From the NCBI RefSeq assembly GCF_001625305.1, contig NW_017804027.1, positions 1-64,000 of the forward strand: a stretch of 64,000 bases of DNA, in the 5' to 3' direction. This DNA is from Branchiostoma belcheri. Its lineage: Eukaryota > Chordata > Leptocardii > Amphioxiformes > Branchiostomatidae. The translations under genes and the position numbers were made by a program. Within the stretch, counting starts at the first letter, position 1. Each line of letters starts with the position of its first letter. Of the stretch, positions 55,201-59,892 are shown in pieces. Below the pieces are notes generated by a model that saw only the letters and a list, made by a program, of their open reading frames with translations, did no database searches and had not been told where the DNA came from.

Positions 55201-57133
55201 GCTCGGACGCTGACGTGTCGGGTTGTGTCAACGCTGGCGCCGTGTACCCAAGTGCATTCGCCGGCGGTTTCGTGATGGCTTACACAAACGCTACGCCCCG
55301 AAACTTTGGTTACGTGTCCTGGCGATCTCGTGATTTGGGTGACGGGTGTTCTTGTGATATTTCACATTCTATGCCACTGGTACGCACTGGTACGCACTGG
55401 GCGCACTGGGCGCACTGGTACGCACTCGGCGCACTGGTACGCACTGGGCGCAGTGACACCGGGCAGGCAAGGCGAATACGATCGGGAAGTGGGCGCGAGG
55501 AACCCCGCGCGCCTGGATGCGCGCCGCGCTAAATTCGTGATGTCTTACATGGAACATGTGCCGTTTCTGGCACTCTGTGTTGGTAATAATTAGGCCACGA
55601 CAAGTAATTTCCATGGATGACTTTAGCGCGTGCTTTAATTTTCGCATGATTTCAAAAAAAAAAAACAAAACAAGAAATTTTGTTTCCTTCTTAGAGTGGT
55701 CAACATGCCGAAAACGGGCAAATATGTCTGTTGCCATAAAGGCAGGTGGATGGCAGATAACTTTGAAGAGAGGAGACAACAAAAGGCTCTGATTTAATGG
55801 TTTGTTTCTTACTTTGATGCAGTCATATGTGATGCTGAATGTGTGCATGTGATGTTCCAACGAACAAAAACAATTTGTAGAATGATTGAGTCAAAATTTA
55901 AAAAAAATGTAAGAACATTGTTTTCTTCAGCCCGCCTTTTTTAAATATTTAGAGTCTTTGGAGGCTGTCATCCATAAAATTTACTTGTTGTGGCCTTATA
56001 AAAGGTATAAAATAGGCCATATATATCCGGGCACTCCAGTAATCATTAAACAGAGACGATAGCATGTCTGACCAATTGCTGACCTCACCTTTGCGTCTCC
56101 TGAGAAAACGATCGGATTCACGAAATCAATTCGGAAGCAATTTGCCATGATTGTTCTTCCGGATGAAAGCGACAGCTTTCGATGGAAATTCAAACTCTTT
56201 GTACCTTTAATGTCGGAATAAAGTATAGCATCACAAGATAAAAACACAAGTCCTTAGAGTGGGCCCTACCTTATGCTGTGGGAAAACTGAAGACTGGAGT
56301 GGGCTCTACCGTATGATGGGGGGAAACTGCAGCTTGGAATTAATGAGCCCTACCTTATGCTGTGGTGGGGAAACTGCAGATTGGAGCGAGCCCTACGTTA
56401 GTGCTATATTGGATAACTGGATGTTGAAGTGAGCCCTACCGTATGATGTGACGTGGGAAAACTTTAGCTTGCAATGAGCCCTACTTTGTGATGTTGGAAA
56501 AACCGCAGGTTATTTAGAGCGGGGCCTACCATGATGCTGGCCCCATTGCTGACCTACGTAAAACTGGGCCTTGATATTGGCCCCGGTTCTGAAGCAAAAC
56601 TGCAGGTTTAGAGTGAGTCCTACCATACGCTGTGGAAAATCTGCAGGTTACAGTGTGCCGTACCATGATGCTGGCCCCAGTGCTTAAAGACGAAAACTGC
56701 AAGTTACAGTGAGCCCTACCTTGAGTTTGGCCCCAGTTCTGAAGAAAAACTGCAATTTAGAGTGAGTCATACCTTACGCTGTGGAAAATCTGCAGGTTGG
56801 AGTGAGCCCTACCTTATGCTGTAGGAAATCTGCAGGTTATAGTGGGCCCTACCTTGATGCTGGCCCAAGTGCTCAGGGAAAACTGCGCATGCAGGTAAGA
56901 GTGAGCCCTACCTTGATTTTGGCCCCAGTGCTGAGGGAAAACTGCAGGTTGGAATGGGGTCTGCCTGTGGCGGAGTTGAAGGCACATTCCGCAGCCGTCA
57001 GCAGCAGCCGAGGCGCGATGACCGTCCCGTAACAGTGCGGCTGTTTGGACGGCAGGTTCAGCCGACCCACGAGCGGGCTGGCCGCTGCCAGACCCACGCA
57101 AAGGAGACCTAGCACCGCCGATCCCACCGACAT
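22497..57133 (-). CDS. Gene B: secreted chimeric protein (trypsin-like pseudoprotease, thioredoxin-like, furin site, CCP modules)
   Basis: Nineteen exons on the minus strand join in phase, listed 5' to 3': 56912-57133, 37744-37884, 36335-36484, 35356-35554, 34711-34836, 33714-33829, 33204-33307, 32222-32247, 32002-32121, 31239-31460, 29577-29772, 28985-29049, 28311-28541, 27205-27341, 26788-26902, 25912-26163, 25107-25255, 23487-23639, 22497-22601 (stop TGA at 22499-22497). The sum is 2829 nt, 942 residues plus stop. The start ATG at 57133 opens a good signal peptide (hydrophobic VLGLLCVGLAAAS) and lies downstream of a TATA motif. The first intron is about 19 kb and full of transposons. The 26-nt exon 8 and weak donor of exon 7 are the least certain joins; without them the gene could be read as two. 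No named family has this layout as far as I know. Confidence 0.8.
22690..23045. repeat. About 85-bp degenerate minisatellite, four copies
   Basis: Units share AGCTGTTTGGCTACCAG and a CCTTYNGCACAC box and lie in intron 18 of gene B. Copies are diverged. Confidence 0.6.
23153..23321. mobile_element. 169-bp hairpin MITE
   Basis: CTCTTTTTTTCACAAAC at the left and its complement at the right enclose arms that include TTTATTCAGCCGACGTTTCA. Pairing is nearly complete, with a second inner palindrome around GGTTCACCTCACCTGAACC. Confidence 0.8.
23790..25106. repeat. Large minisatellite continuous with gene B exon 17 donor
   Basis: From about 23860 to 24600 the unit is TGTGACCTACCTGTACA (17 bp) with 23-bp variants adding TGCATA. 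From 24600 to 25106 a longer unit of about 90 bp repeats, rich in ACACGTGT boxes. On the gene B strand each short unit contains CAG|GTAGGT, the same as the exon 17 donor at 25107/25106. The array therefore repeats the 5' splice site dozens of times. Confidence 0.9.
25700..25810. mobile_element. 111-bp hairpin MITE
   Basis: AAAAGAATTG at the left pairs with CAATTCTTTT at the right, and the inner arms ACCCTGGTCTTCTTCA and TGAAGAAGACCAGAGT are complementary. It lies in intron 16 of gene B. Confidence 0.7.
25912..31460 (-). CDS. Gene B exons 10-16: five CCP/sushi-like modules
   Basis: Exons at 31239-31460, 29577-29772 with 28985-29049, 28311-28541, 27205-27341 with 26788-26902, and 25912-26163 encode five modules of roughly 70-85 residues. 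Each shows the CCP layout of an N-terminal Cys, a central VxxxC or YxC strand (VLEATC, VTFTCP, VTVSC, VLYEC, VEITCP), a third Cys near a hydrophobic or Trp residue (LTCEDDG, PWTC, LTCKDG, TCSAGGG, NKCGP) and a final P-x-C (PVPEC, VFPC, TLEC, PIVHC, FPSC). CCP modules mediate binding in complement regulators and adhesion proteins. They are divergent, so the number is firmer than any ligand guess. Confidence 0.75.
26563..26735. repeat. Partial copy of the element at 57663-58182
   Basis: CAGCAAGCAGGTCGTTGACC and later GAGTTACCCGAATCGCGGTT match the element at about 58013-58155, with extra text between. The copy lacks the outer inverted repeats. Confidence 0.6.
27808..28256. mobile_element. Truncated copy of the piggyBac-type element
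   Basis: CCCCAAACAGTACACC and the following AATCTGTAATATCTTTTTTG, plus one copy of the GGGTCCGCGCGGACCC palindrome, match the left part of the element at 14272. The right half and its TIR are absent. It lies in intron 13 of gene B. Confidence 0.75.
28520..28870. repeat. About 70-bp tandem array spanning the exon 13 acceptor of gene B
   Basis: Four to five degenerate copies of a unit with GCGTGGGGCGGCTRGAGCAC and AACATTAAAACTCATC extend to the right from the exon 13 boundary at 28541. The first copy overlaps the exon, so the array repeats the 3' splice site. Confidence 0.75.
29765..30135. repeat. About 40-bp tandem array spanning the exon 11 acceptor of gene B
   Basis: Units share GCTTGCAGGTCCCTAAAGTA and AAATCTTACACC. 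On the gene B strand the text is TTTAG|GGACCTGCAAG, identical to the exon 11 acceptor at 29772/29773. About seven degenerate copies. Confidence 0.8.
30175..31238. repeat. 34-bp minisatellite continuous with gene B exon 10 donor
   Basis: From 30175 to 30600 the 34-bp unit starts CAGTAGTTTGTCAGTCATTA. From 30890 to 31238 a related 34-bp unit starts GCCAGTAGCTTGTCARTACT. The latter reads GTAAGTACTGACAAG on the gene B strand, the exact text of the exon 10 donor. The middle, 30600-30890, holds diverged copies. Confidence 0.9.
32002..32247 (-). CDS. Gene B exons 8-9: Gly/Ser microexon linker and furin-like site
   Basis: Exon 8 (32222-32247) is only 26 nt and encodes SGGSGTSR-like linker sequence; its phases join exon 7 (2 nt left over) to exon 9 (needs 1 nt before). 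Exon 9 (32002-32121) starts SRTKRMLPGW, where R-T-K-R fits the furin consensus. Cleavage there would split the protease/thioredoxin half from the CCP half. The Met after the site is in frame, so exon 9 could also serve as a first coding exon of a separate CCP gene; MLPGWVAGAA followed by GSVVVAIG is only a weak signal peptide. Confidence 0.6.
33204..34836 (-). CDS. Gene B exons 5-7: thioredoxin-like segment
   Basis: Exon 5 (34711-34836) encodes YGIILLFCRGCNIDTCEE, exon 6 (33714-33829) begins GCRSCRQESLERF and ends VLVARVDADSLGFK, and exon 7 (33204-33307) starts VPYAPYILYRLPGTLQF. A strand, a CxxC pair (residues 281-284, CRSC), a helix, a strand with VDAD, and then a Pro-containing strand giving YR is the order of a thioredoxin fold. 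The extra cysteines before the CxxC are unusual. Exon 7 also reads through to a stop at 33191 if its weak donor (AG|gtttga) is not used, which would give a short isoform ending after this domain. Confidence 0.6.
33890..34130 (-). pseudogene. Possible LINE reverse transcriptase C-terminal remnant
   Basis: A minus-strand frame contains SLWNKSPYECFPCWYNFKLF followed by a KSKVNKHL motif, which resembles the LWNxLP...FKxxLxxHL tail common to many non-LTR retrotransposon polyproteins. No catalytic motifs are left. It sits in intron 5 of gene B. Confidence 0.35.
34270..34710. repeat. 20-bp minisatellite continuous with gene B exon 5 donor
   Basis: About twenty copies of TGTCTTACCTTCTTCACAAG lie just left of exon 5. 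On the gene B strand each unit reads GAAGAAG|GTAAGACA, a copy of the exon 5 end and donor at 34711/34710. The long plus-strand frames here are by-products of the repeat. Confidence 0.92.
35356..37884 (-). CDS. Gene B exons 2-4: remainder of the degenerate trypsin-like domain
   Basis: Exon 2 (37744-37884) carries VTRVHIFPGWL and the strand FATLTLASPLQIP, matching the V-x-x-I-x-HP and DIALL-x-L-x-x-P motifs of S1 proteases, but the catalytic Asp is absent. Exons 3 (36335-36484) and 4 (35356-35554) hold cysteines spaced as in disulfide-bonded barrels and a strand SAVVFGVHVG, but no GDSGGP active-site serine. With His also lost in exon 1, all three catalytic positions look dead, so a binding or scaffold role is likely. 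The fold call for exons 3-4 rests on context. Intron 3 contains a Penelope-like remnant. Confidence 0.7.
35590..35878 (+). pseudogene. Penelope-like retroelement C-terminal remnant
   Basis: The plus-strand frame reads ESPGHTVDLEGVRIL, then RGIKEAVYLRALQPSLTRDG and ends AEED before a stop. The KEA-x-x-x-R-x-x-x-P-x-L-x-RDGG motif is typical of the region after the GIY-YIG domain of Penelope-like elements. Only the last about 95 residues remain, antisense in intron 3 of gene B. Confidence 0.6.
36960..37743. repeat. About 32-bp minisatellite continuous with gene B exon 2 donor
   Basis: The unit GAGTTACAGGGCTTACATTG with ATCTTCTCTGTG is repeated many times. On the gene B strand it contains AAT|GTAAGCCCTGTAACTCC, a near copy of the exon 2 end and donor at 37744/37743. 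A foreign segment at 37131-37310 with an AAATGAAAT-type tail interrupts the array and may be a LINE 3' end. Confidence 0.88.
38755..40176 (-). CDS. Retrotransposon integrase
   Basis: The 473-codon frame starts with the RNase H/connection end DALSRLSP. It contains the HHCC zinc finger (HQGHLGAEKC, CQTCQKHK) and the DDE core (VGADLFTINQQ, ICDNGTQFTSDEF, PKGHGFVERHV). A Pro/Thr-rich C-terminal tail ends before the 3' LTR. No chromodomain is recognisable. Confidence 0.9.
   Translation of the reverse strand: MLLADALSRLSPHEKQEMEGMKVKIHHIVNITSVKLTEIQEETKKDKELQMLQTQVMEGWPERRNQVEPELREYWSIRDDIAVENGVLLAGSRIIVPKAMQEEVLALIHQGHLGAEKCRLRAKSAVYWVGMYKAIEKMVAGCQTCQKHKNSQQKEEMIATEVPSRPWQTVGADLFTINQQWFLLVVCYYSKFPFVKNVPNLKASTIVSITRGLFAEQGIPEEIICDNGTQFTSDEFKQLANEYGFKIKTSSPHYPKGHGFVERHVQTVIIKKTLIKCKESRSDPNLALLSLRATPLKSDMKSPAEILNGRQYKTTLPTRIQHPIDKEETREKLTAAQKTQQEYYNKHAQSLPELFAGQSVHIQDPRNKTWSPGRILNRAETPRSYIIETDTGSQLRRNRIHIRPTPEIPMTTQAATTTPTSPATDVHPSTTTNQQAAQNLNNNPASRGIVQNTSRVLRSRDNIIPPKRYVEMD
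40136..40990 (-). CDS. Retrotransposon reverse transcriptase C-terminal part and RNase H
   Basis: The 284-codon frame picks up RT after the break and contains the catalytic ADD box as GIADDIQVFG, with Ile-Ala in place of the usual aromatic residues. RNase H follows, with VTLQVDASMKGVG, IERELLAVVYG and FKIESDHKPLE. It is shifted against the integrase frame near 40,210. It belongs to the same insertion as the neighbouring frames. Confidence 0.88.
   Translation of the reverse strand: MFQRKIDEAYKGSKGAIGIADDIQVFGKSDSDHDKHLHEAMEKTRQAGIKLNANKCIIKQDECKFFGMVYSGEGVKPDPDKVQAIAGMGEPQDKKELRSFLGLIQYMSAFIPKLADCTANIRELLKEDVEYKWCGSHTRDFNTLKQLISNATTLQYYDRNKTVTLQVDASMKGVGAALLQEGKPIAFASKSLTEAESRYANIERELLAVVYGCEKFKTYTYTARDFKIESDHKPLEQIDKKNLTKAPTRLQRLLLKASRLQLHDHIQARQGDALSRRPVQIVST
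41005..42846 (-). CDS. Retrotransposon gag, protease and start of reverse transcriptase
   Basis: This 613-codon frame starts MATAEGARGLH. A gag-like helical region (roughly residues 25-190) precedes two zinc-knuckle-like Cys clusters (CRYCGTHHEF, CNSCGKPNHWKKMC). A retropepsin motif LRLKIDTGAQSNIL gives the catalytic Asp. RT begins near PPRRVPLELKERL and includes KLRICLDPRDLN and VFSKLDASNGYW. The frame breaks near 41,040 inside RT, where the following text continues in another frame, so this is a disrupted polyprotein rather than a complete gag-pol. Confidence 0.9.
   Translation of the reverse strand: MATAEGARGLHPSMNWDEDDLIGAFQKFKQKADLCFKSFLKETTPEQKVSYILLWSGERGLELYNSWDMTEADKKKPEKILERFANHLEPKTNKRINRYQFQSMKQNPDESTDDFLTRLKTVAKKCGFGNNTDERIVDQLIWGCAHNEVQKSLVGKDTLTLKEAADTARAFEATSKQMSSLSSQASTNKIKVETIKRSYGSSPKQKQSYKTVPKQGDKICRYCGTHHEFNDRNKCPAYGATCNSCGKPNHWKKMCRSTNAKGKPPHSRSDARSKQKKIHLQQRRESSSEEESLTIGTIHVHELEHDKQKDEVYTTLQIKKKTGKKRMNIKLRLKIDTGAQSNILPIEQYSKIFPENITKDGVVKKGILTPSSTILTAYGGAKIPHLGKAIIEGKHNGRDVRCCFYITMSQGPAILGLKACQQMNVIKINHEVKSTQRIDSEVPIKDRPPINNKADLLAMYPDCFDDTVGCFEGEYHITVDPTATPVVHPPRRVPLELKERLKEQLMEMQDKGIISAVTQPTDWVNSIIIKEKPNGKLRICLDPRDLNNALKRNHYPTPTLEEITPALAGAKVFSKLDASNGYWNIKIDSESALLTTFNTPYTVGIASTASRSG
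43920..44738 (+). other. Insertion present only in the left foldback arm, with a 245-codon open frame
   Basis: The right arm runs straight through this point, while the left arm has about 820 extra bp bounded by AGAAATG on both sides, consistent with a 7-bp target duplication. A single frame at 43993-44730 fills most of it: 245 codons, rich in Leu, Val, Phe and Cys, with several hydrophobic stretches (IVAVYCLITTVAVL, FPVLSLLLL). I do not recognise it. It may be spurious or part of an unknown mobile sequence. Confidence 0.4.
44737..45300. repeat. Left inner arm with sub-repeats
   Basis: Two to three about 90-bp sub-repeats share CATCACGAATWTGCGGGACA and CGCCAGACTTG. The inverse copy is at 54690-55366. 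Text is CG-rich. Frames on either strand with SGAASLGLQVWRVPQIRDA derive from these sub-repeats. Confidence 0.8.
46316..46936. mobile_element. 621-bp TA-flanked MITE, copy 1
   Basis: It starts TACTGTAAATCTTGAAATAA and ends TAACTGAACTTACAGTA, giving a TA target and CTGTAA termini as in Tc1/mariner-derived MITEs. A 143-codon frame inside is shared by both copies but has no recognisable motif. Confidence 0.7.
47378..47998. mobile_element. 621-bp TA-flanked MITE, copy 2
   Basis: Same length and termini as the copy 1062 bp to the left and nearly the same sequence. Both lie in the same context of the 150-bp unit, so a block of array plus MITE was duplicated rather than two separate insertions. Confidence 0.72.
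48655..49560 (-). pseudogene. LINE reverse transcriptase fragment, copy 1
   Basis: A minus-strand frame carries KLMRSRDKLHKQARR, LDTDKAHGYDNI and FKKGDPQDKCNYRPISLLPT, the N-terminal part of an RT of CR1/Jockey type, and stops before the catalytic box. It is inserted in the 146-bp satellite. A small indel near 49,556 breaks the upstream frame that is open in the second copy. Confidence 0.85.
50628..50647. other. 20-N assembly gap
   Basis: A run of exactly 20 N separates the satellite from the second LINE copy. Sizes and order around it are not reliable. Confidence 0.99.
50648..51564 (-). pseudogene. LINE reverse transcriptase fragment, copy 2
   Basis: Nearly identical to 48760-49690, including the right-hand junction with the satellite (GATAGTATAGTACGATGATA then AGG). 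Its frame is longer upstream and includes KPWISTEIRKLM. Next to a gap, this may be a haplotype or assembly duplicate instead of a true second copy. Confidence 0.8.
52241..52829 (+). pseudogene. 5'-truncated LINE C-terminal fragment with GATCAC tail
   Basis: A 174-codon frame (52289-52813) contains SVLLYGSETWALNT, FDSRALRRITGIRWHEHVSN and RRIRWYGHVLRLP, the conserved tail after RT of several LINE clades. It ends with short GATCAC tandem repeats, the kind of 3' end found in RTE-like elements. It interrupts one satellite unit between CAAATTAT and ATCACCAATT. Confidence 0.8.
53545..55562. repeat. Right arm of the foldback structure
   Basis: Bases 53545-54690 are the 150-bp array in inverse orientation (about seven copies), 54690-55366 the inverse of the left inner arm, and 55367-55562 the inverse of the left end, including a GCGCACTGG/TACGCACTGG short tandem tract at 55376-55452. 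Confidence 0.85.
55591..55998. mobile_element. 408-bp MITE with TAGGCCAC termini
   Basis: TAGGCCACGACAAGTAATTT at the left is mirrored by AAATTTACTTGTTGTGGCCT at the right. Related termini occur at 59893, 60720 and 62030, so this is a local family. Confidence 0.75.
56270..56911. repeat. About 60-bp degenerate array continuous with gene B exon 1 donor
   Basis: Units share GCTGGCCCCAGTGCT, AAACTGCAGGTT and GAGTGAGCCCTACCTT. On the gene B strand this reads AACCTGCAGTTTTCCCTCAG and then CAAG|GTAGGGCTCACTC, the end of exon 1 plus its donor. About ten diverged copies lie in the first 640 bp of intron 1. Confidence 0.85.
56912..57133 (-). CDS. Gene B exon 1: signal peptide and start of S1-like domain with His-to-Glu change
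   Basis: The exon encodes 74 residues. Residues 1-19 are a signal peptide. The rest matches the N-terminal barrel of chymotrypsin-fold proteases: HCYGTVIAPRLLLTAAEC parallels the usual H-x-CGGSLI-x-P-x-W-V-LTAAHC. The catalytic His of LTAAHC is replaced by Glu49 (LTAAEC), so the domain cannot be a normal serine protease. The sequence runs directly into exon 2 (KIK|VTRVHIFPG), which is the expected continuation of the fold, so no exon seems to be missing across the 19-kb intron. Confidence 0.82.
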
Positions 57134-57227
57134 GTCTGCCTGTCTGTATTATCATGCATGTACATGTAGTTCAATCAGCAAAGCAGTAAATCCGAAGGTG
57201 TTGTTTGTCTGACTTTGGGATCAAGAT

Positions 57228-57234
57228 CTTTATA
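57228..57234 (-). promoter_or_regulatory. TATA-like element of gene B
   Basis: The minus strand reads TATAAAG here, 95 nt upstream of the gene B start codon. Initiation about 30 nt downstream would give a 5' UTR near 65 nt. Position and match are typical for a TATA box, but no transcript data are available. Confidence 0.5.
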
Positions 57235-57662
57235 GTCTCATTTCCTAACTAAAGTCAACACGCTGACGAGACCGCGTATTGTGTACACCAATAAACGCCC
57301 GAGTAATGTCAACACTTCCCCATTGTGTCGGACTAAAGGTGTCAACCGTTGATCTTTTTATGGGGTACCATTACAATCCTTAACCTCGGGCGACCAGTCT
57401 AAAACACACAAATAGCAAGGGGCTTTTCACCTGAACTAAGAAATATTGAAAAGCGCCCACCTTGTTTTGATACGAAAAAAGACAAATACACATTGGTATC
57501 CTGTGATGTCTCTTCCAATGAACCATATATGAGTAATAGACTACCGAGAATTTTCGTTGATATTGCTATTGCTAAAAGGTCGATTCAACGTCCTTGATTC
57601 TAATTACCATTTAACAAATTCCTTACTTGGTCCGTTGAAAAAAAATCTAACGATCATCATCT

Positions 57663-58182
57663 TAAGGCCGTGTTTATGTGAAGTCAGTGAAGGCGCTTTA
57701 CATGTGCTTTACCCCGAAGCCGGTTTCAAGTGGCTCCATCTGAACGTTCCAAATAACATTGAAAGCGCCTCGATCCCAAACCACTTCTAGAGGTGGTTTC
57801 GAATCGGTTTTCCCGCATCGCGATTTGCGTCTGAACGCAATGTGATTTCAATGTAACTTCGCCTGGTCATGGATTACGGGGTGATATCTTTTTTTTTTTA
57901 TGCAATACCAACTTTTACGTGGCAGCAACTTCAAGAGCAGTAAGGGTCAAATGACGGGTCCGTTCTGTGACCACGTCGGCATTCGGCCGAGATAGGCTGG
58001 GAGGGGGGCATCAGCAAGCAGGTCGCCGACCTCTGACATTAATAACACGCTACCTTGCGAGTTTTCATCAAACAACAATAAATGTACCTCAAGCGAAATG
58101 TGATCGGACACGGTTTCACTAGATGTGAGGAATGTGAGTTACCCGAATCGCGGTTTGGGTGACTTCACATAAACACGGCCTA
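57663..58182. mobile_element. About 520-bp inverted-repeat element
   Basis: TTAAGGCCGTGTTTATGTGA and its extension AGTCA at the left are matched by TGACTTCACATAAACACGGC at the right. A partial copy is at 26563. No transposase frame is present. From 57240 to 57660 only AT-rich text is seen. Confidence 0.75.
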
Positions 58183-58473
58183 AATGTCGCACGACAGATA
58201 TATTTTGCCTCGTGTGAATTGGAGCACTGTTTAATAGGACCTTAGGGTACCCAGGGTACGGCATGAAGAAAGCACCCCCCACCGTGACTTTTTGAACAAT
58301 TGTGACCCCCCCCCCCCCAACCACACACACATACACCCAATTTGTAAAGGTGTTAGGGTGTAATGAATAATCTAAAGAAAAAAAAATGTTAAGGTTCATT
58401 TGACAACAGAAGCCTTACGCGGGTTCCTGGTTGACTAAGGGGTTCGCCCATAAATACTGTGTTGTGCGGCCAT

Positions 58474-58776
58474 GACGTAAGACCATCCCCCCTCCCCCTT
58501 CCTCGATGTAATATTTCCAACAAATTCTATCCACAAACTGGTCAACTATTGTTTTGAATTATTTATCTAGTATAAAGCATATGCTATAATTGCATTTTTG
58601 TTGGAATTAGAGAAAATGACGTACCTTCTATCGTTCCACCTTCTACCGAAGACTCTCCTACTCGCACGGTCGAATGCATTACCGAGTAGGAGAGTCTTCG
58701 GTAGAACCAGTTTGTCGATAGAATTTGTGGGAAATATTACATCGAGGAAGGGGGAGGGGGGATGGTCTTACGTCAT
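58474..58776. mobile_element. Nested inverted repeat
   Basis: GACGTAAGACCATCCCCCCT with about 50 more bp is mirrored at the right end. Inside, ACCTTCTACCGAAGACTCTC at about 58639 is mirrored before 58706. The two hairpins are concentric. Confidence 0.75.
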
Positions 58777-59006
58777 ATCCCTGCATATCCGTGACCGTTA
58801 CTAGGCATTATAGGAAGTGTGAAATTGGTGGTTGTCCCCACCTACTTTAGAACCCGAATCGTGTTCGATCTTACGCAACTCAAACCGAACGACGTTCGAT
58901 CTGGGGTCACCCGCGGTCATTTAAATGTAAACAAGGGTATTCAGGACCTTCTTATACAAGTACCTCCTTACAGAAAAAAAAAAATCACAATATTACAAAT
59001 GCAAAT

Positions 59007-59121
59007 CGTTTCCTGGACAGTACATGTAACTGTTACATGTGCGCTTATTAATTTGTTGTGGACATGAAACATATAGAGAATCTAGTGTTGTATTCGTGGT
59101 GACCTTGAATATTGTAATGAT
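59007..59121. repeat. Empty-site copy of the target of the element at 63129
   Basis: This 115-bp text matches 63094-63128 joined to 63919-64000 (117 bp with both TA copies). It shows what the site looks like without the insertion. Confidence 0.88.
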
Positions 59122-59575
59122 TCTTCACGCTAGTATGCATATCACACTCCCCACTTTCGGGCAAGATGACATGTCTGCAAAACTCGTTTAAACCTGGAGG
59201 CATGGAGAGTCCAACATACCTCATTGACGGCTTAAAATGACTGTAATAGTTTTCCCGACAATCGAGTTTTAGGAATTTTTTAAAAAATGCGCTCGATTTT
59301 GAATAATAGGTAATTTAGTGCGAAAAAGCAAAAAAAAAATTATGTTGTTTACATAAATGTTTTTAAAATCCACTGATCTAAATGTGACCAACCTCTGAAA
59401 ACTAGCGATGGAACGCATGAAAAATCATTAGATGTAAGGGCACCGCCCACTATACAATGATGCGATCCAAATAAACAAGTGCCTCTTGACTAGGGTGTCG
59501 ACATTTCATATCCAGTCAACTTTTTTCCCCGCCTAGCTTACAAAATATTAATGTTACAGTCCACTGTAGTAGCCT

Positions 59576-59638
59576 GGGTTCCATCCTGGTTAGTTTACGT
59601 CCGCTCGTAACTACGTAAACTAACCAGGATGGAACCCA
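59576..59638. repeat. 63-bp hairpin
   Basis: TGGGTTCCATCCTGGTTAGT with TTACG pairs perfectly with its inverse across a loop of about 13 nt. Confidence 0.85.
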
Positions 59639-59892
59639 TGTTACCACTGTAGGTCTATTGTGTGAGTATCACACACTTTAAGCTCGTTTACTCGGAACCC
59701 ATAATACATGCTTGGTGCTTCCTAGTAAACGTGCAGGATGTTAGGATAGGCTGAGTTCCAAAAATACAATGTAAATAGCATTACACCGTGCAGAACGTGC
59801 GACAATTATCGCCTAGAAGGTAATAAAACATGTTTGGTCTTAGTGTAAATCCCTAAGTTTACTGTAGTGCAGTTTCGTACATATTGTCACCT

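Larger units (their letters stand above)
43728..55562. mobile_element. 11.8-kb foldback structure with long compound inverted arms
   Basis: The left end GGCACATGTTCCATGTAAGA and the right end TCTTACATGGAACATGTGCC are exact inverses. Pairing continues for about 190 bp, resumes at 44737-45300 against 54690-55366, and then the two arms carry the same tandem repeat in opposite orientation (45300-48530 and 53545-54690). The centre holds a 146-bp satellite and LINE fragments. Long inverted arms built from tandem repeats recall foldback elements of Drosophila FB or sea urchin TU type. No transposase was seen. It lies in gene B intron 1, and its left end begins 3 bp after the TTAA of the neighbouring element. 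Confidence 0.75.

Noticed and set aside
55996..56247. Possible extra gene B exon ending GDAK|gtgagg
   Set aside because: It overlaps the edge of a MITE, has no phase-compatible acceptor, and exon 1 already continues sensibly into exon 2.
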